This document shows positions 11,340 to 27,645 of a DNA stretch of 64,000 bases, piece by piece (the first letter of the stretch is position 1; every line of letters begins with the position of its first letter). This DNA is from Euleptes europaea (taxonomy: Eukaryota; Chordata; Lepidosauria; Squamata; Sphaerodactylidae). The notes beneath the pieces are model-generated. The model made no database searches. It had not been told where the DNA came from and was given only the letters and a program-made list of their open reading frames with translations. The translations under genes were made by a program, and so were the position numbers. The stretch lies in NCBI RefSeq assembly GCF_029931775.1, contig NC_079321.1, positions 14,032,501 through 14,096,500 on the forward strand. Reading direction: 5' to 3'.

Positions 11340-11715
11340 GGGCTCTTCTTTGCCAGGGGTCCCTCAAGCTCACTGAGCCTGTGGGCCCTTCTGGAGTTTA
11401 GAGAAAGGGTAGGAAGCACCACCACAAAGTGCCACAGGAAGTGGGATCAGTCCCAAAATGGCTGCCGTGGGGAGACAATCACAAATCATTGCGAGGTTTT
11501 AAATCAAGTGTGGCAGCCATTTCTGAATGGGTGCTCTCTTGTGGCCCATTGGGATGCCTCCTGGGGTCTTTTAAAGCATTTACCGCTCCAGAGTCAGGAT
11601 CATCCCTTTAATTTTTGGAAAGAGAAGTTTGTGAAAGAAACAATTGGGCATCAGGAAACACACTGGTGGGCATTACAGCAGCCACAGATACCATGTTGGG
11701 GATCGCTGCTCTATA
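11340..11715 (-). mobile_element. hAT-type MITE, family 2 (partial)
   Basis: Contains AGGGGTCCCTCAAGCTCACT at one end and ACCATGTTGGGGATCGCTG at the other. The same theme (GGGGTCCCCAACATGGTG) occurs at 24.2 and 63.2-63.5 kb. Apart from this and the SINEs, 9.94-12.1 kb shows nothing else. Confidence 0.55.
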
Positions 11716-12101
11716 TGTAAATGAAACAAGGAACCAAGGCCAGGCCCGGATCTTTGATAGCGAGAACAATATCAGACTTGTCCGAAGGCACGTGTGTAAT
11801 GTTTACGGACAGATGTAATAGTATTTCAGGGGTTATACCTTAACGTGTAAAGCTGTCCTGAGAAGCAGCCACTTGGAAGGATCTAACATGGCATGAATTA
11901 AGAAAAGGCAGATGATGGGAACAGCAGAAGTGTTTACGTGGCAGGAGACTGAACAAGTGATAGATGCTAAGGAGAAGGCCTGTGTAGGTTTTGGAGAAAG
12001 AAAAATGAAGAGAGAACGGGTTCTGGGACTAGACCACTGTGGATTATTAAAGGACTGCTTGTGGTAGTTCATCCACGTATTTTAAAAGTAGAAGATGTGA
12101 C

Positions 12102-12107
12102 TTTATT
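12102..12107 (-). terminator. EBPL: EBPL poly(A) signal AATAAA
   Basis: AATAAA on the minus strand, about 110 nt past the EBPL stop codon. It is the first canonical hexamer downstream, so it probably ends a short 3'UTR. Confidence 0.6.
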
Positions 12108-12216
12108 GTTCCCTATCAATTGGTTTAACATTATTTTGCCATATTTAAAAGGCGACAACCTGATTACGTATTGTGCAGGAAATCCATGCTGCCTTATTGT
12201 TGTCCCAATGCCTTGA

Positions 12217-18259
<6,043 letters not shown>

Positions 18260-18427
18260 CGCCCTCCTCTCCTGCAGCAGCTGCAGCAGCAGCCGCCGCC
18301 GGCGTCTTGCAAACAGGGGCGGCCTCTCCGGGCTCGTTAGCGCCGCCGCTGCCTAACGCAGGAGGCTGCGGAGGAGGAGACCGAGGTCCCGCGCTCCGTT
18401 CACGCAGCCAACCAGGTGCCTCTATAG

Positions 18428-18708
18428 CAGCGGTTCCCAACCTTTTTTTGACCAGGGACCACTAGGACTTTTTTGTTCGGTGCAGGGACCCCAAGGCTCA
18501 AAATAAAAATTCCAAGAATTTGAAAATAAACTTTAATCATAACTGTTAGTTAGACATTAAGCTTAGAATAATATTTGAATATATATTTTTATAATAGAGA
18601 ACTTTTAGTTGAAAATATTAATTATGGGTTTATAACTTTGTTTCGCGGACCTTAATTTAGTTCTCGCGGACCCCTGGGGGTCCACGGACCCCTGGTTGGG
18701 AACCAGTG
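18428..18708. mobile_element. hAT-type MITE, family 1, upstream of EBPL
   Basis: CAGCGGTTCCCAACC to GGTTGGGAACCAGTG, flanked by CTCTATAG at 18420-18427 and 18709-18716. Lies about 170 bp upstream of the EBPL ATG, at the edge of its CpG region. Confidence 0.95.
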
Positions 18709-18759
18709 CTCTATAGGGCTGCCAACCTCCAGGTGCTTGGGAAATCGGCACCGTCGATT

Positions 18760-19345
18760 TGATTCATGCTAGAGTAAAAAGAAAAGCCGGCCTTTTCCTT
18801 ACTGGGAATCGCACAAGGAAATTTGAAGAATGATGATAAGAGTCCTTCGTCAATATAGTTTTGCTGCTGCAAGGACTAACAGCAAAAAAATTGGAACAAA
18901 CCTCAAATCAAGGACCGGAGAGAGGAATTATGGACTTAGATGAGGATGGCCGAATTAACAGAATTGCTACATGGAAAGGATATGGAAGAATTTAAAAATG
19001 TGTGGATAAAGGCCGCCACGTATTGGGGTAAACGGGCAAAAATGGATTTTACTAAGTTAAAAGGTAAAGGTCCCCTGTGCAAGCACCGGGTCATTCCTGA
19101 CCCATGGGGTGACGTCACATCCCGACGTTTCCAAGGCAGACTTTGTTTTGCGGGGTGGTTTGCCAGTGCCTTCCCCAGTCATCTTCCCTTTACCCCCAGC
19201 AAGCTGGGTACTCATTTTACCGACCTTGGAAGGATGGAAGGCTGAGTCAACCTTGAGCAGGCTACCTGAAACCAACTTCCATTGGGATCGAACTCAGGTC
19301 GTGAGCAGAGCTTTTTACTAAGTTAGTTAGTGAGTTATAGAAATT
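18760..19345 (+). mobile_element. L1-like LINE 3' fragment, interrupted by a SINE
   Basis: Encodes MRMAELTELLHGKDMEEFKN then WIKAATYW, like the C-terminus of vertebrate L1 ORF2. It is split at about 19050 by a SINE; TTTTACTAAGTTA occurs on both sides. Confidence 0.6.
19054..19318 (-). repeat. tRNA-derived SINE, family 4
   Basis: The minus strand begins AAAAGCTCTGCTCACGACCT, then GAGTTCGATCCC (B-box-like), and ends CACAGGGGACCTTTACC. The same family is at 40850-41150; a tail piece is at 19408-19498. Confidence 0.85.
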
Positions 19346-19956
19346 AGTCTTTTTTTTAACATCTTTACATTTTATTAGTAACAAATATGTTTAAAACTGT
19401 CAAGACGCTTCTCCGGAAGTCAGGATGTGACATCACCCCATGGGTCAGGAATGACCCGGTGCTTGCACAGGGGACCTTTACCTTGACCTTTAAGAGGAGA
19501 CTGGAGATCAAATTGGGGTGTCTGTACTGAGGAGAGGACGGGCCTTACAATTCTCTCCCCCCCCCCTCCAACGAGGGAGATTGGCACTGCCAATCGACCT
19601 CCTTCACACTTCTGAGAGTGGCAGGGGCAGGGTTCTCTGCAATGCTTCGCCGATGTGATTGTGGTGGTGTCTTTTTCTGTCTCTCTGTGGTAGATGGCAG
19701 GAACAAGTGGTGCTTCTCACATCGGTGGACCGGGAGGGAGGGAGGATGCTCTATAAACATTCACATACACACCCCACCCCCACTCCCCAATGAAATAACT
19801 GAGTCTCCCAGAAAAACTTCCACACCTCCTGCTTCTATTGATTTGGCTGTTGTACAGGGAGTCCAGTGCTTAAACTGGGCAGTTTCATTTCCATGGTGTT
19901 CATTTCCTCATTTTGCATTGTGGTCCTAAGCCACCTTTCCAAAGAGTTTAGGATGA

Positions 19957-20250
19957 GGTTTAAGAAAAAGAGTTGGCTTTTATATGCCGACTTTCTCTAC
20001 CACTTAAGGAAGAATCAAACAGGCTTACAATCACCTTCCCTTCCCCACAACAGTCACCCTGTGAGGTAGGTGGGGCTGAGAGAGTGTGACTAACCCAGCT
20101 GGCTTCATGTGCAGGAATGGGGAAACAAATCCAGCTCACAAGATTAGCCTCTGCCGCTCAGGTGGAGGAGTGAGGAATCAAACCCGGTTCTCCAGATCAG
20201 AGTCCACCGCTCCAAACCACCACTCTTAACCACTACACCACTCTGGCTAT
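19957..20250 (-). repeat. tRNA-derived SINE, family 1
   Basis: AAGAGTTGGCTTTTATATGC to TACACCACTCTGGCT; the minus-strand head is tRNA-like. Confidence 0.85.
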
Positions 20251-20424
20251 GCTACTGTCTTTGGTGCAGTGGTTATGCTGTCTTCATCTTGTTGAAGGGG
20301 GTTTCTGTCACATTTCCTTTCCGTTGAGGGGGGCACAGGATATAGACTAGTGGGAGCAGCCTTGCCCTCCATCAGCAAAGCATCAGGGTCTTAGAACTGG
20401 GGTGTCAGTGGCCTATTCCCCCCC

Positions 20425-20580
20425 TCCCCATGACTAACACCCCCACATTCACAACAGTTTAGGCTAAGTGTGTGTGACTAGCCTAGGGTCATCTAGCAAG
20501 TTTCCACAGCCAGGTGGGGATTTCAACGAGGGTCTCTCAAATCCTAGTCTGACATTCTGTACACTAAGCTACACTGGCTC
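20425..20580 (-). repeat. tRNA-derived SINE, family 3, degraded
   Basis: GTGTGACTAGCCTAGGGTCA to CACTAAGCTACACTGGCTCT; matches the family-3 layout in reverse. Confidence 0.6.
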
Positions 20581-20616
20581 TGGAAAATAAATATGTTCAG
20601 TGTTAACTGATTGTGT

Positions 20617-20622
20617 TTTATT
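20617..20622 (-). terminator. YBEY: Candidate YBEY poly(A) signal AATAAA
   Basis: AATAAA on the minus strand, about 205 nt past the YBEY stop. A weaker ATTAAA lies nearer, at about 20796-20801. Either could be used. Confidence 0.4.
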
Positions 20623-20827
20623 GTGTTTTATGCTGAGGAGAGGAAAGGTACAAGTTATTTTGTAAGCAGGTCCTGAGAAGCAGTGCACGTTTAGAAGTGA
20701 AACGTTTGCAAACCACCGCAATAGGACATTTAGGACTGAAAATCTATTAATATCTAAGCAGAATAAGAAGTGATTTTTTTTAAGCCACTACATTTTTAAT
20801 TTATAAATAACAAGTATTATAACATTT

Positions 20828-20914
20828 CTAGAAGTGATTTTTGGTCAGAGGTTGCAAATTTGTGCCAGACAGCCTGTTTATCTCCTGGAGAATTTGTGTT
20901 TCTCTTTCATACAT
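20828..20914 (-). CDS. YBEY: YBEY coding exon 4 (last)
   Basis: The acceptor is ctcttttcag. It encodes [20 protein letters not shown], then QPLTKNHF and TAG. The match to human MFQKEKAVLDELGRRTGTRL fixes it despite its short length. A SINE begins about 15 bp upstream (20930-21220). Confidence 0.93.
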   Translation of the reverse strand: MYERETQILQEINRLSGTNLQPLTKNHF

Positions 20915-23623
20915 CTGAAAAGAGAGAAGAAGGTTAGTTTTTATATGCCGACTTTCTCTACCACTTAAGGAAGAATCAAACCAGTTTACAATCACCTTCC
21001 CTTCCCCACAACAGACACCCTGTGAGGTAGGTGGGGCTGAGAGAGCTGTGACTAGCCAAGGTCACCCAGCTGGCCTTATGTGTAGGAGTGGGGAAATCAA
21101 CTGGGTTCACCAGATTGGCGTCTGCCGCTCATGTGGAGGAGTGGGGAATCAAACCCGGTTCTCCAGATTAAAGTCCACAGCTCCAAACCACCGCTCTTAA
21201 CCACTACACCACGCTGGCAAGAGGCAGTGATGGCATGTATTTCCTGCCAAGCAACATGATAATGTCTGATTGTAAATTCTTAAACTAGTCACCATCTAAA
21301 GAGTGGAAAACTGAACAACAAACTCTATTTACTTACACAATTCTTTCGACAATTAAAAAAATCCTTCCCAAAGCAGGGAAGGGACTTGCCTGCCGCCAGT
21401 CTGCTTCGGTGCTGTGTTGGTATCCAAGTAAGTGGCACAAGCCATGAGCCACGGTCACCTAGGTAAGGGGGAAAGTATTTCAGGATACATTATTTCAAAC
21501 AGATTAGTGTATCACACACACAGTGTTAAGAGACTTTACTTCTCAACGGCTGTATTGAAAATGGCTGCAGAGATGAGGTTCGTAGAGGCTCTGCAACCCT
21601 AGCTATATTTGTGTGGAAATCCTATAGAATTTAGTGGGGCTTGCATTCTACTTAGGGTTGCCAACCTCCAGGTGGCACCTGGAGATCTCCCACTATTACA
21701 GTTGATCTCCAGCTGACCAAGAGCAGTTCCCCTGGAGAAAACGGCTGCTTTGGAGGGTGAACTGTATGGCATTATATGCCATATAGGCAAGAGATGGTCA
21801 TAGGCCTCTGCATAGCAACCCTAGACGTCCCCAGAGGTCTCTCATCCAAGTACTAACCAGGGATGACCATGCTTAGCTTACGAGGTCGGGCTATCCTGGG
21901 CTACCCAGGTGGTGCATTTGAGGCCTAAATGCCAACAATATTAGTGCCAAGTAGACATCCCTGGAAGAGGGCATTGGACAGGAAGAGTGCCGCCACTAAG
22001 GGAACCCGGTCTCTGGTTGCTGCCTGACTAACTTCTGATGGCACACACACCTGGAGCAGCGCTCTCAAGGGTGCTCTGAGAAAATAAATATACACTTACC
22101 GTGAGAACACTGTTGTAATCTTCCTTATTCTCTTCACACTGCTGATAGATATATTCTACTCCTAGAAAAATGTCTCCCAAATTCAATTCATCTTGACAAC
22201 AAGCCTTCGGCAGCTCCCCAGGTTTCAGATTCTGTGATATAAACAAGCCCCAACCATAATCCCCAAATTAATACTTTAGAAAATGTGGATATATACACTG
22301 TGTATTCGCAAAATGTTTTTTTAAAGTAGTTTATTAAAAGTTTTTGACCCTGCTGTGCTGTTCTGGATGACTCACAGAAGAGATTAACACAATACACAGA
22401 AAACAGTAACATTCAGGGCACATTATTTTTCCGAGATTTCCTTTTTTAAACCTACGCTCAGCCCTTACATCCATCCGCTTTCAAACAGTGCAAACTGCAA
22501 TGCTTGAAGGTCGTAACAGCCAAACACCAGTTGCTCAGTGCCTCTGTATATGTGGAAATTTAGAAACAGAAGATCAGTGTCATTATTTGCTGGCTTGTCC
22601 ACTTTATTCAGCCCCAAGGCAAAAAAATTTGGACACAATCCTGGCCAATTCAGGCCCAAACACCGTGACGAGAAAAGTCAAAACAATAAAATAATTTGAC
22701 CTGGTAACACAAAGGATGTACCTGTATATATCTCCTGACTTCCCTGAGCAAAGCCTGGGTGAAATCCCAATGCGTAAGGCAAAATGCGGGGCATGCAAGC
22801 TTGGTTTCTCTCACAGCCAATTACAAAGCAGAATGTCCAGAGGTGGGGATTGAAATACTTCCTGCTTCCTGGTAGCTCTTTCTGAGCAGAAGAAAGGCTT
22901 TTGAAAACTAAGGCTTTCTCCCCCACCCCTTTCAGACTGCTCCATTTTCTTAAAATGCTTTTTTATGCAGCAATTGGGGTTTTTGGGGGGGGATTTTCTC
23001 TCACAGTAAGCTCTACAAAGTAAGCCAATTACAAAGCAGCATTTAAAGGGGTAGGGCTTGATTTGAGCTTGGAGCTGCTGGTGCATAGATTCCCAACAGG
23101 AAAGTGTGGGTCCAGTGAGCAACGAACCTCAGGTAAAACTCCTAAGCATAAACAACCATAGTATATTGATTAGACTGTTGGTCACTCCGTCTGATTTTGG
23201 CCCTGATTTTCACTCACTCTCTCAGCCTAAACTACCTGACTGGGTTGTTTGTACATAGTTATTCCTGTCTCCATTTTATTCTCACGTTGCTCTGACAGGA
23301 AGAGTGGGATAAAAAAATAATAATATATCAACAAAACAATATTCCTACATCCATTAAGAAAACTATCATAAGTACCACTGAGACGGAAAATGAAAAAGGG
23401 AAAATATACTTACCTCATGAAAAGGGAAAGATAACACATCTGTGGGGAGATTCTTGGATCTGTAAGTCCTGTTGAGACGTTGAATGTGTTGGTTACCGAT
23501 ACAGATAACGGCAAGATCAAACTGCTGCACACCCAAAATGCGACGGATCTGGTCTACTCTCTTGCGAAGCAGAGCTCTCCTGACAGGGATGGCTCTCTGC
23601 AGATTACGTATGACAAGGCTCAT
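20828..23623 (-). CDS. YBEY: YBEY endoribonuclease, four coding exons
   Basis: YBEY is a UPF0054-family, zinc-dependent endoribonuclease; in vertebrates it acts in mitochondria on small-subunit ribosome assembly. Coding exons in transcript order are 23414-23623, 22100-22231, 21390-21458 and 20828-20914. All junctions are phase 0 and give 165 codons plus TAG (human 167). The start [10 protein letters not shown] matches human [11 protein letters not shown] exactly in position. The conserved [11 protein letters not shown] and [11 protein letters not shown] blocks are present, and exon 3 carries the metal-binding signature [11 protein letters not shown] (family HGxxHxxGxxH). The C-terminus ends [14 protein letters not shown], like human TGTRLQPLTRGLF. 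Introns 1 and 2 are GT-AG; intron 3 has a GC donor. It is divergent from MCM3AP, as in human, and its downstream neighbour here is EBPL. Confidence 0.97.
20930..21220 (-). repeat. tRNA-derived SINE, family 1, in YBEY intron 3
   Basis: GGTTAGTTTTTATATGCCGA to ACCACTACACCACGCTGGC. It occupies most of the short intron between YBEY exons 3 and 4. Confidence 0.88.
21390..21458 (-). CDS. YBEY: YBEY coding exon 3, zinc site
   Basis: The acceptor is cttacctag and the donor CGGCAG|GCAAGT (GC type). The 23 residues [20 protein letters not shown] then WRQ hold the three metal-ligand histidines of the family. Confidence 0.95.
21655..21785 (+). mobile_element. Short MITE, truncated
   Basis: TTAGGGTTGCCAACCTCCAG to GCATTATATGCC; the right part is missing and abuts a 5S SINE piece. 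Confidence 0.65.
21786..21905 (-). repeat. 5S-rRNA-derived SINE fragment
   Basis: TCTCTCATCCAAGTACTAAC, CAGGGATGACCATGCTTAGC and GGTCGGGCTA are the reverse complement of the 5S-like head. Confidence 0.7.
22100..22231 (-). CDS. YBEY: YBEY coding exon 2
   Basis: The acceptor is tatatcacag and the donor CTCACG|GTAAGT. It encodes 44 residues, [20 protein letters not shown], then [12 protein letters not shown] and EDYNSVLT, aligned with human. Confidence 0.96.
22443..22690 (+). mobile_element. LINE C-terminal fragment
   Basis: Encodes [20 protein letters not shown] then PLYSAPR, the Cys/His knuckle at the end of a CR1/L2-like LINE ORF2. Confidence 0.6.
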
Positions 23624-23697
23624 CTCATTAAAAAGCGAAGTCAACACAGTGTTTTTTCCAAACGGCCTACCATTCGATACCAGGAATCGATCAGCAG
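23414..23697 (-). CDS. YBEY: YBEY coding exon 1 (with 5'UTR 23624-23697)
   Basis: The minus-strand acceptor ctgctgtttcag puts the exon start at 23697. The ATG is at 23621-23623 and the donor is CATGAG|GTAAGT. It encodes 70 residues, from [10 protein letters not shown] to [11 protein letters not shown]. An earlier non-coding exon is expected in the shared CpG promoter. Confidence 0.95.
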
Positions 23698-23741
23698 CTG
23701 AAACAGCAGAGATTCACACCACTTCAGATTTTGTGTGTGTG

Positions 23742-23940
23742 TAAAGTGCCGTCAAGTCGCAGCCGACTTATGGCGACCCCTTATGGGGTTTACAAGGCAA
23801 GAGACTAACAGAGGTGGTTTGCCAGTGCCTTCCTCTGTATAGCAACCCTGGACTTCCTTGGTGGTCTCCCATCCAAATACTAACCCGGGCTGACCCTGCT
23901 TAGCTTCTGAGATCAGGCTAGCCTGGGCCATCCAGGTCAG
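23742..23940 (-). repeat. 5S-rRNA-derived SINE with Bov-B tail
   Basis: AAGTGCCGTCAAGTCGCAGC to CTTAGCTTCTGAGATCAGGC; complete in reverse, just upstream of YBEY exon 1. Confidence 0.9.
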
Positions 23941-24211
23941 GGCACTTCAGATTTTAGCAAAACTAATTTTGAATAAGAGTAAAGAGGTTGCGCAGATTTC
24001 ATTCCCATTTGGACAGGGCTGCCAAGTTTCCTGAGGTTTGGACCGAAGATTAGTATTTGACAGGTCAAGGGACAGCGTTTGGAAGAAAAATGATGGAATC
24101 TAGCAGCACATGGTAGGGGCAAAAGACAGGAGCTAGTGAGTCAGTGGGCGGAGCAGAGTAGTATTTGGTGCTTTCAGGGTGGAATCTAAGATACATGGGG
24201 ACAAAGTTGGT

Positions 24212-24385
24212 TTACTTTGGGGTCCCCAACATGGTGCCTACTAACACCTTCCTGGCATTAACCAAGTGTTTTTAGAAAGCAGGTGGGGCTTTTGTCCAGC
24301 ATTCTGGCAACAGCCGTTTCGTTGTATCCACCATCCTGTGTCAGAATTCCGAAGCTCCCTGAAGGTTCAAAACAGCTGGGGACCC
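24212..24385 (+). mobile_element. hAT-type MITE, family 2 (partial)
   Basis: TTTGGGGTCCCCAACATGGT, GCAGGTGGGGCTTTTGTCC; same family as 63225-63495. The rest of 24.0-24.95 kb shows nothing else. Confidence 0.55.
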
Positions 24386-25044
24386 CTTGTCTAGTTAAGT
24401 GGTGTATTTATACAACTTTGCTCCAGAATTGTTCAAGGCAAGCTACTAAATGCTCACATCAAACCAAACAGAAAATGCTCTGCCCATCCCCAACCTGAGA
24501 TTAAGCTAGGATCTCTAGGAAAATAGACCCCACAGCTTCTAAAACGAATCTTAAGATCTGGGGATCCTAGTTCAAAGCAACCCATCAGAGGGCCATGCTC
24601 CAGTTTCACAGAGATGCCTCCACATGGCAATAAGGTGGCCACCAGGTGTTTTGAGGCTCAGTCCCTGACACTCAGTAGGGCAGAGCCTGGCAGATCGGGG
24701 TGCCAGTGCAGCCCAGTGGCATCAGGCAGGTCAGGAGAAGAGTCTGGATATGCTTCAAGAGTACAGTCTTATGGCTTTGTATGGACATACATATGTGTAC
24801 ACAACACATTAATCAAGCCAAGCAGGACACAGCCTCTTCCAACCCCCAATCCTGACCCTCCAAATAAATTTTCATTCTCTTGGAGGCCCTGCTATGCAGG
24901 CAGAAATACAAGATTTGGAGAAATCTACTTAATTTAAATGCATGCTAGAGCTAAACTTATTTTACTTATTGCACAAAATACCAATCATCACGAAGCAAGA
25001 CTGTTTAACTAGGAAAATTTCTCCTAGGAACTTGCCCTGGGTTT

Positions 25045-25262
25045 GACACGGCCAAGGCCAATGGTGCAAAAGAAGGTAAAAATATATATTTTATTACTCC
25101 GTTAAAATTCTCTATGCTACTGATCTTATACTCTTATTTGAAAAACCACTGTAAGATTAACAGATTCCCCTGAAGAAGCCTCTTGGGCAAAACGTGTAGG
25201 GAATTTTATCGGAGTAATAAGATATGTTTCTTCTTTATTTTGCACCATCGGCCTTGGCCTTA
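25045..25262. mobile_element. Fold-back repeat with a hammerhead-like motif
   Basis: Arms of about 60 bp (GGCCAAGGCCAATGGTGCAA on the left, TTGCACCATCGGCCTTGGCC on the right) enclose CCCCTGAAGAAGCC..GGGCAAAACGTGTAGGG. Confidence 0.75.
25164..25204 (+). ncRNA. Hammerhead-ribozyme-like motif
   Basis: Stem I ATTCCC (25164-25169) with GGGAAT (25199-25204), core CTGAAGA (25170-25176), stem II GCC..GGC, AAAA in place of GAAA, stem III AC/GT, and candidate cleavage triplet GTA. One extra base separates the core from stem II, and the G of GAAA is replaced, so it may be inactive. Confidence 0.45.
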
Positions 25263-25549
25263 TTATTTTTTTTTTATCTCCTTTGACTATTCAGAAACAT
25301 GGCAGAAGAGGATACCTTGTTAAAATGGTACATGCTCCACCATTAGCAATAAAACACAGACTAAACCGTAAAAAGAAATGCAGATCAACAGGAAGGGAGG
25401 AGGCCCTCTCAAGCATTCATGTTGTTGTGACTTCAGCCAATACCTGAACGGATATGACAGACTGACAGTGCATTCCTAAAGAGAGTTACTCCAGTCTAAG
25501 CCCATTCATTCTGATGGGCTTGGACTGGTGTAACTCTCTTTAGGAATAG

Positions 25550-25907
25550 AAAAGGGCAAGAGTCCAGTAGCACCTTAAAGACTAACAAAAATATTTTCTG
25601 GCAGCTTTCGTGAGCCACAGCTCACTTCTTCAGTATCTGAAGAATTATTTATTGCTCCCCCTCTCATAGGGTTGCCAACCTCCAGGTACTAGCTGCAGAT
25701 CTCCTGCTATTACAACTGATCTCCAGCCGATAGAGATCAGTCCACCTGGAGGAAATGGCAACTTCTTCGGTATCTGAAGAAGTGAGCTGTGGCTCACGAA
25801 AGCTCCTACCCTGCCAGAAAATATTTTTGTTAGTCTTTCAGGTGCTACTGGACTCTTGCTCTTTTCTACTACTGCAGACAGACTAACACGGCTACCCACT
25901 GTGAATT
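25550..25907. mobile_element. Inverted pair of hammerhead-bearing repeats
   Basis: The left copy is in reverse (CCTTAAAGACTAACAAAAAT, GTGAGCCACAGCTCACTTC). The right copy is forward (GTATCTGAAGAAGTGAGC, GGCTCACGAAAGCTCC, TTTGTTAGTCTTTCAGGTGC). A short AGGGTTGCCA-type MITE (about 25667-25768) sits at the junction. Confidence 0.75.
25769..25810 (+). ncRNA. Hammerhead-ribozyme-like motif, best core
   Basis: Stem I GGTAT with CTACC (four of five pairs), CTGAAGA, stem II GTGAGC-TGTG-GCTCAC (six pairs), GAAA, stem III palindrome AGCT, and cleavage triplet CTC. One extra A precedes stem II compared with the canonical core. Confidence 0.5.
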
Positions 25908-25989
25908 CTCTCTTTAGGAATGCACTGTGATAAAAGCATCTTGTACTGCAGCAGGGATTAGAGTACCTGGGGCTGCTAGGAATCAAAGG

Positions 25990-26750
25990 ACAGACACGTG
26001 GGGGGAAGCGGGCGCGTCTCCCAGCCGACACGTCCCTTCCAAAACGCGGGACGGGGAAGAGCGACTCTCACGAGCGTCACAGCAGCAATTTCAAAGCCAA
26101 ACAGACCCGGAAGCCGAAGCAGGAAGCTTTCTTCGGCGGCCGCCACCATAGAAACGGCTGCTGCCAAGGGACAGCCGGGCTGCTGGCGGTTTTCGTGTTG
26201 CGACGGAAGCTCAGGTCGAGCCGCTCCTCTGCTCATTTCCCTCGTCTCTATGGTTCCGGGAGCTGTTGTTTATTGCTTGGAGCGGCCCGGAGGAGGTCGC
26301 GAGCGGCGTTCTTTTCTGCGCATGCGCTTTGAGCGTCATTTCCCTCGTCTCTATGGTTCCAGGAGCTGTTATTATCGCTTGGAGCAGCTGGGAGGAGGTC
26401 GCGAGCGGCGTTCTTTTCTGCGCATGCGCTTTAAACGTCATTTCCCTCGCTTCTATGGTTCCAGGAGCTGTTATTATTGCTTGGAGCGGCCGGGAGGAGG
26501 TCGCGAGCGGCGTTCTTTTCTGCGCATGCGCCTTGAGCGTCGACGGGTCCCCCGCTGTTGCTCCGTACTCGCCGCGGAGATGGCGGCGGCTGTCGTGTGG
26601 CTTTTTGGGAGGCCTTTTGTCGTTTGAAGCGAGAGCCCCGTGCTGTCCGAGTAGTCCCTCCGCCGGACGGAGGTCTGCTTTCAATTTGTTCCGAGAAGGC
26701 TCGAGGCTGGCCTGCGTGGGGTGGGGGGGAAAGCATTCTGCGCAGCCCCA
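25990..26750. promoter_or_regulatory. Bidirectional CpG promoter region, YBEY / MCM3AP
   Basis: A CpG-dense, GC-rich block in otherwise AT-rich DNA, between the first coding exons of two divergent genes. It holds three NRF1-type sites and ATGGCGGCGGC (YY1-type) at about 26580, plus a GCCGCCACCAT element near 26140. By inference YBEY starts leftward from about 26.1-26.2 kb, where a GTGAGA donor at 26066-26071 could end its first exon. MCM3AP starts rightward from about 26.55-26.65 kb. Transcription starts cannot be fixed from sequence. Confidence 0.75.
26234..26541. repeat. Three ~102-bp tandem repeats with NRF1-type sites
   Basis: The units start at 26234, 26337 and 26439. Each begins CATTTCCCTCG, contains TATGGTTCC, GGAGGAGGTCGCGAGCGGCG, and then TGCGCATGCGC at 26317, 26419 and 26521, spaced 102 bp. 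TGCGCATGCGC matches the NRF1 consensus. The unit length keeps a spurious frame open through all copies. Confidence 0.92.
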
Positions 26751-26761
26751 GAGGTACTCTT

Positions 26762-26975
26762 GTTAGGGTTGCCAGCTCCGGGTGGGGAAATACCTGGAGA
26801 TTTTGGGGGCGTTGCCTGAGGAGGGCGGGGTATGGGGAGGGGCTTCAATGCCATAGAGTCCAACGGCCAAAGCGGCCATTTCCTCCAGGTCATTTCCTCC
26901 TCTGTCAGCGGGAGATCAGTTGTAATAGCGGGAGATCGCCAGCTGCCCCCGGGAGGTTGGCAACTCTAACTCATA
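26762..26975 (-). mobile_element. Short MITE with AGGGTTGCCA-type termini
   Basis: TTAGGGTTGCCAGCTCCGGG to GGGAGGTTGGCAACTCTAA, at the edge of the shared CpG promoter, probably in MCM3AP intron DNA. Confidence 0.75.
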
Positions 26976-27424
26976 TCGTTCTGCGATGCTAAGCCTGGAG
27001 ACTGCCTCCTTGTCAGGGTATGGAATTCAAAATATAGCACAAGACAATTGTTTCTAAAATGAAGAAACCAAACAATAGCAACTCATGCTATTACAGATAT
27101 ATATTGGAAACATTCAATAACCACAATTCTGGAGCAAAGAAATGTATATCTCAATAGGTCTAAGTAAGACCCCAGCTCTCAACATAAGGCTTTACAATAC
27201 AAAATATAAGCCAAAATGCTCAGTCCTTATTCAGTCCGTATTAATAATTTCAATTTCATAAAGTGCATTAGTAAACCACGGAAACAGGAAGTAGAGCAAT
27301 GGAGATCCGGTATAATTCCATTTCGTGTAGACTTTTTCAAGCCTTCAATCTTTCCGTGCACTGTTCAATCAATGCATGAAGGAGTGTACCTTTCCTATGT
27401 ATCTGGACGGCAAAGTAGGACGTC

Positions 27425-27645
27425 AGGGTAGCCAAATCCATCTTGAGGAGAGATTCCTGGAGATTTGGGACAGAGTCCGGGAGGGGCCGAGTTTGGGGAG
27501 GAATTTTGCCTGGAACCTATGGTATACCATGGAGCCCCCCCCCCCAAGCTGCCCTTTCCTCCAGGAGAACTGATCTCTACAGCCTGGAGATCCATTGTCT
27601 TTCTGGGGATCTCCAGTTCCCACCTGGAGGTGGGTGACCCTATCA
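27425..27645 (-). mobile_element. Short MITE with AGGGTTGCCA-type termini
   Basis: AGGGTAGCCAAATCC to GGTGGGTGACCCTAT, with the family core TTTCCTCCAGGAGAACTGAT. Confidence 0.7.

Larger units (their letters stand above)
25468..25925. mobile_element. Palindromic MITE split by a hammerhead-bearing insertion
   Basis: The hairpin ATTCCTAAAGAGAGTTAC...AACTCTCTTTAGGAAT (25474-25549) has its right end repeated at 25908-25921 (CTCTCTTTAGGAAT, exact 14 bp). So the 358-bp repeat 25550-25907 inserted with a 14-bp duplication. Confidence 0.75.

Noticed and set aside
25998-26627. A 209-codon open frame across the MCM3AP/YBEY promoter
   Set aside because: It stays open because the 102-bp tandem unit is a multiple of three. 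The protein is a triplicated low-complexity sequence with no known domain and lies on promoter DNA.
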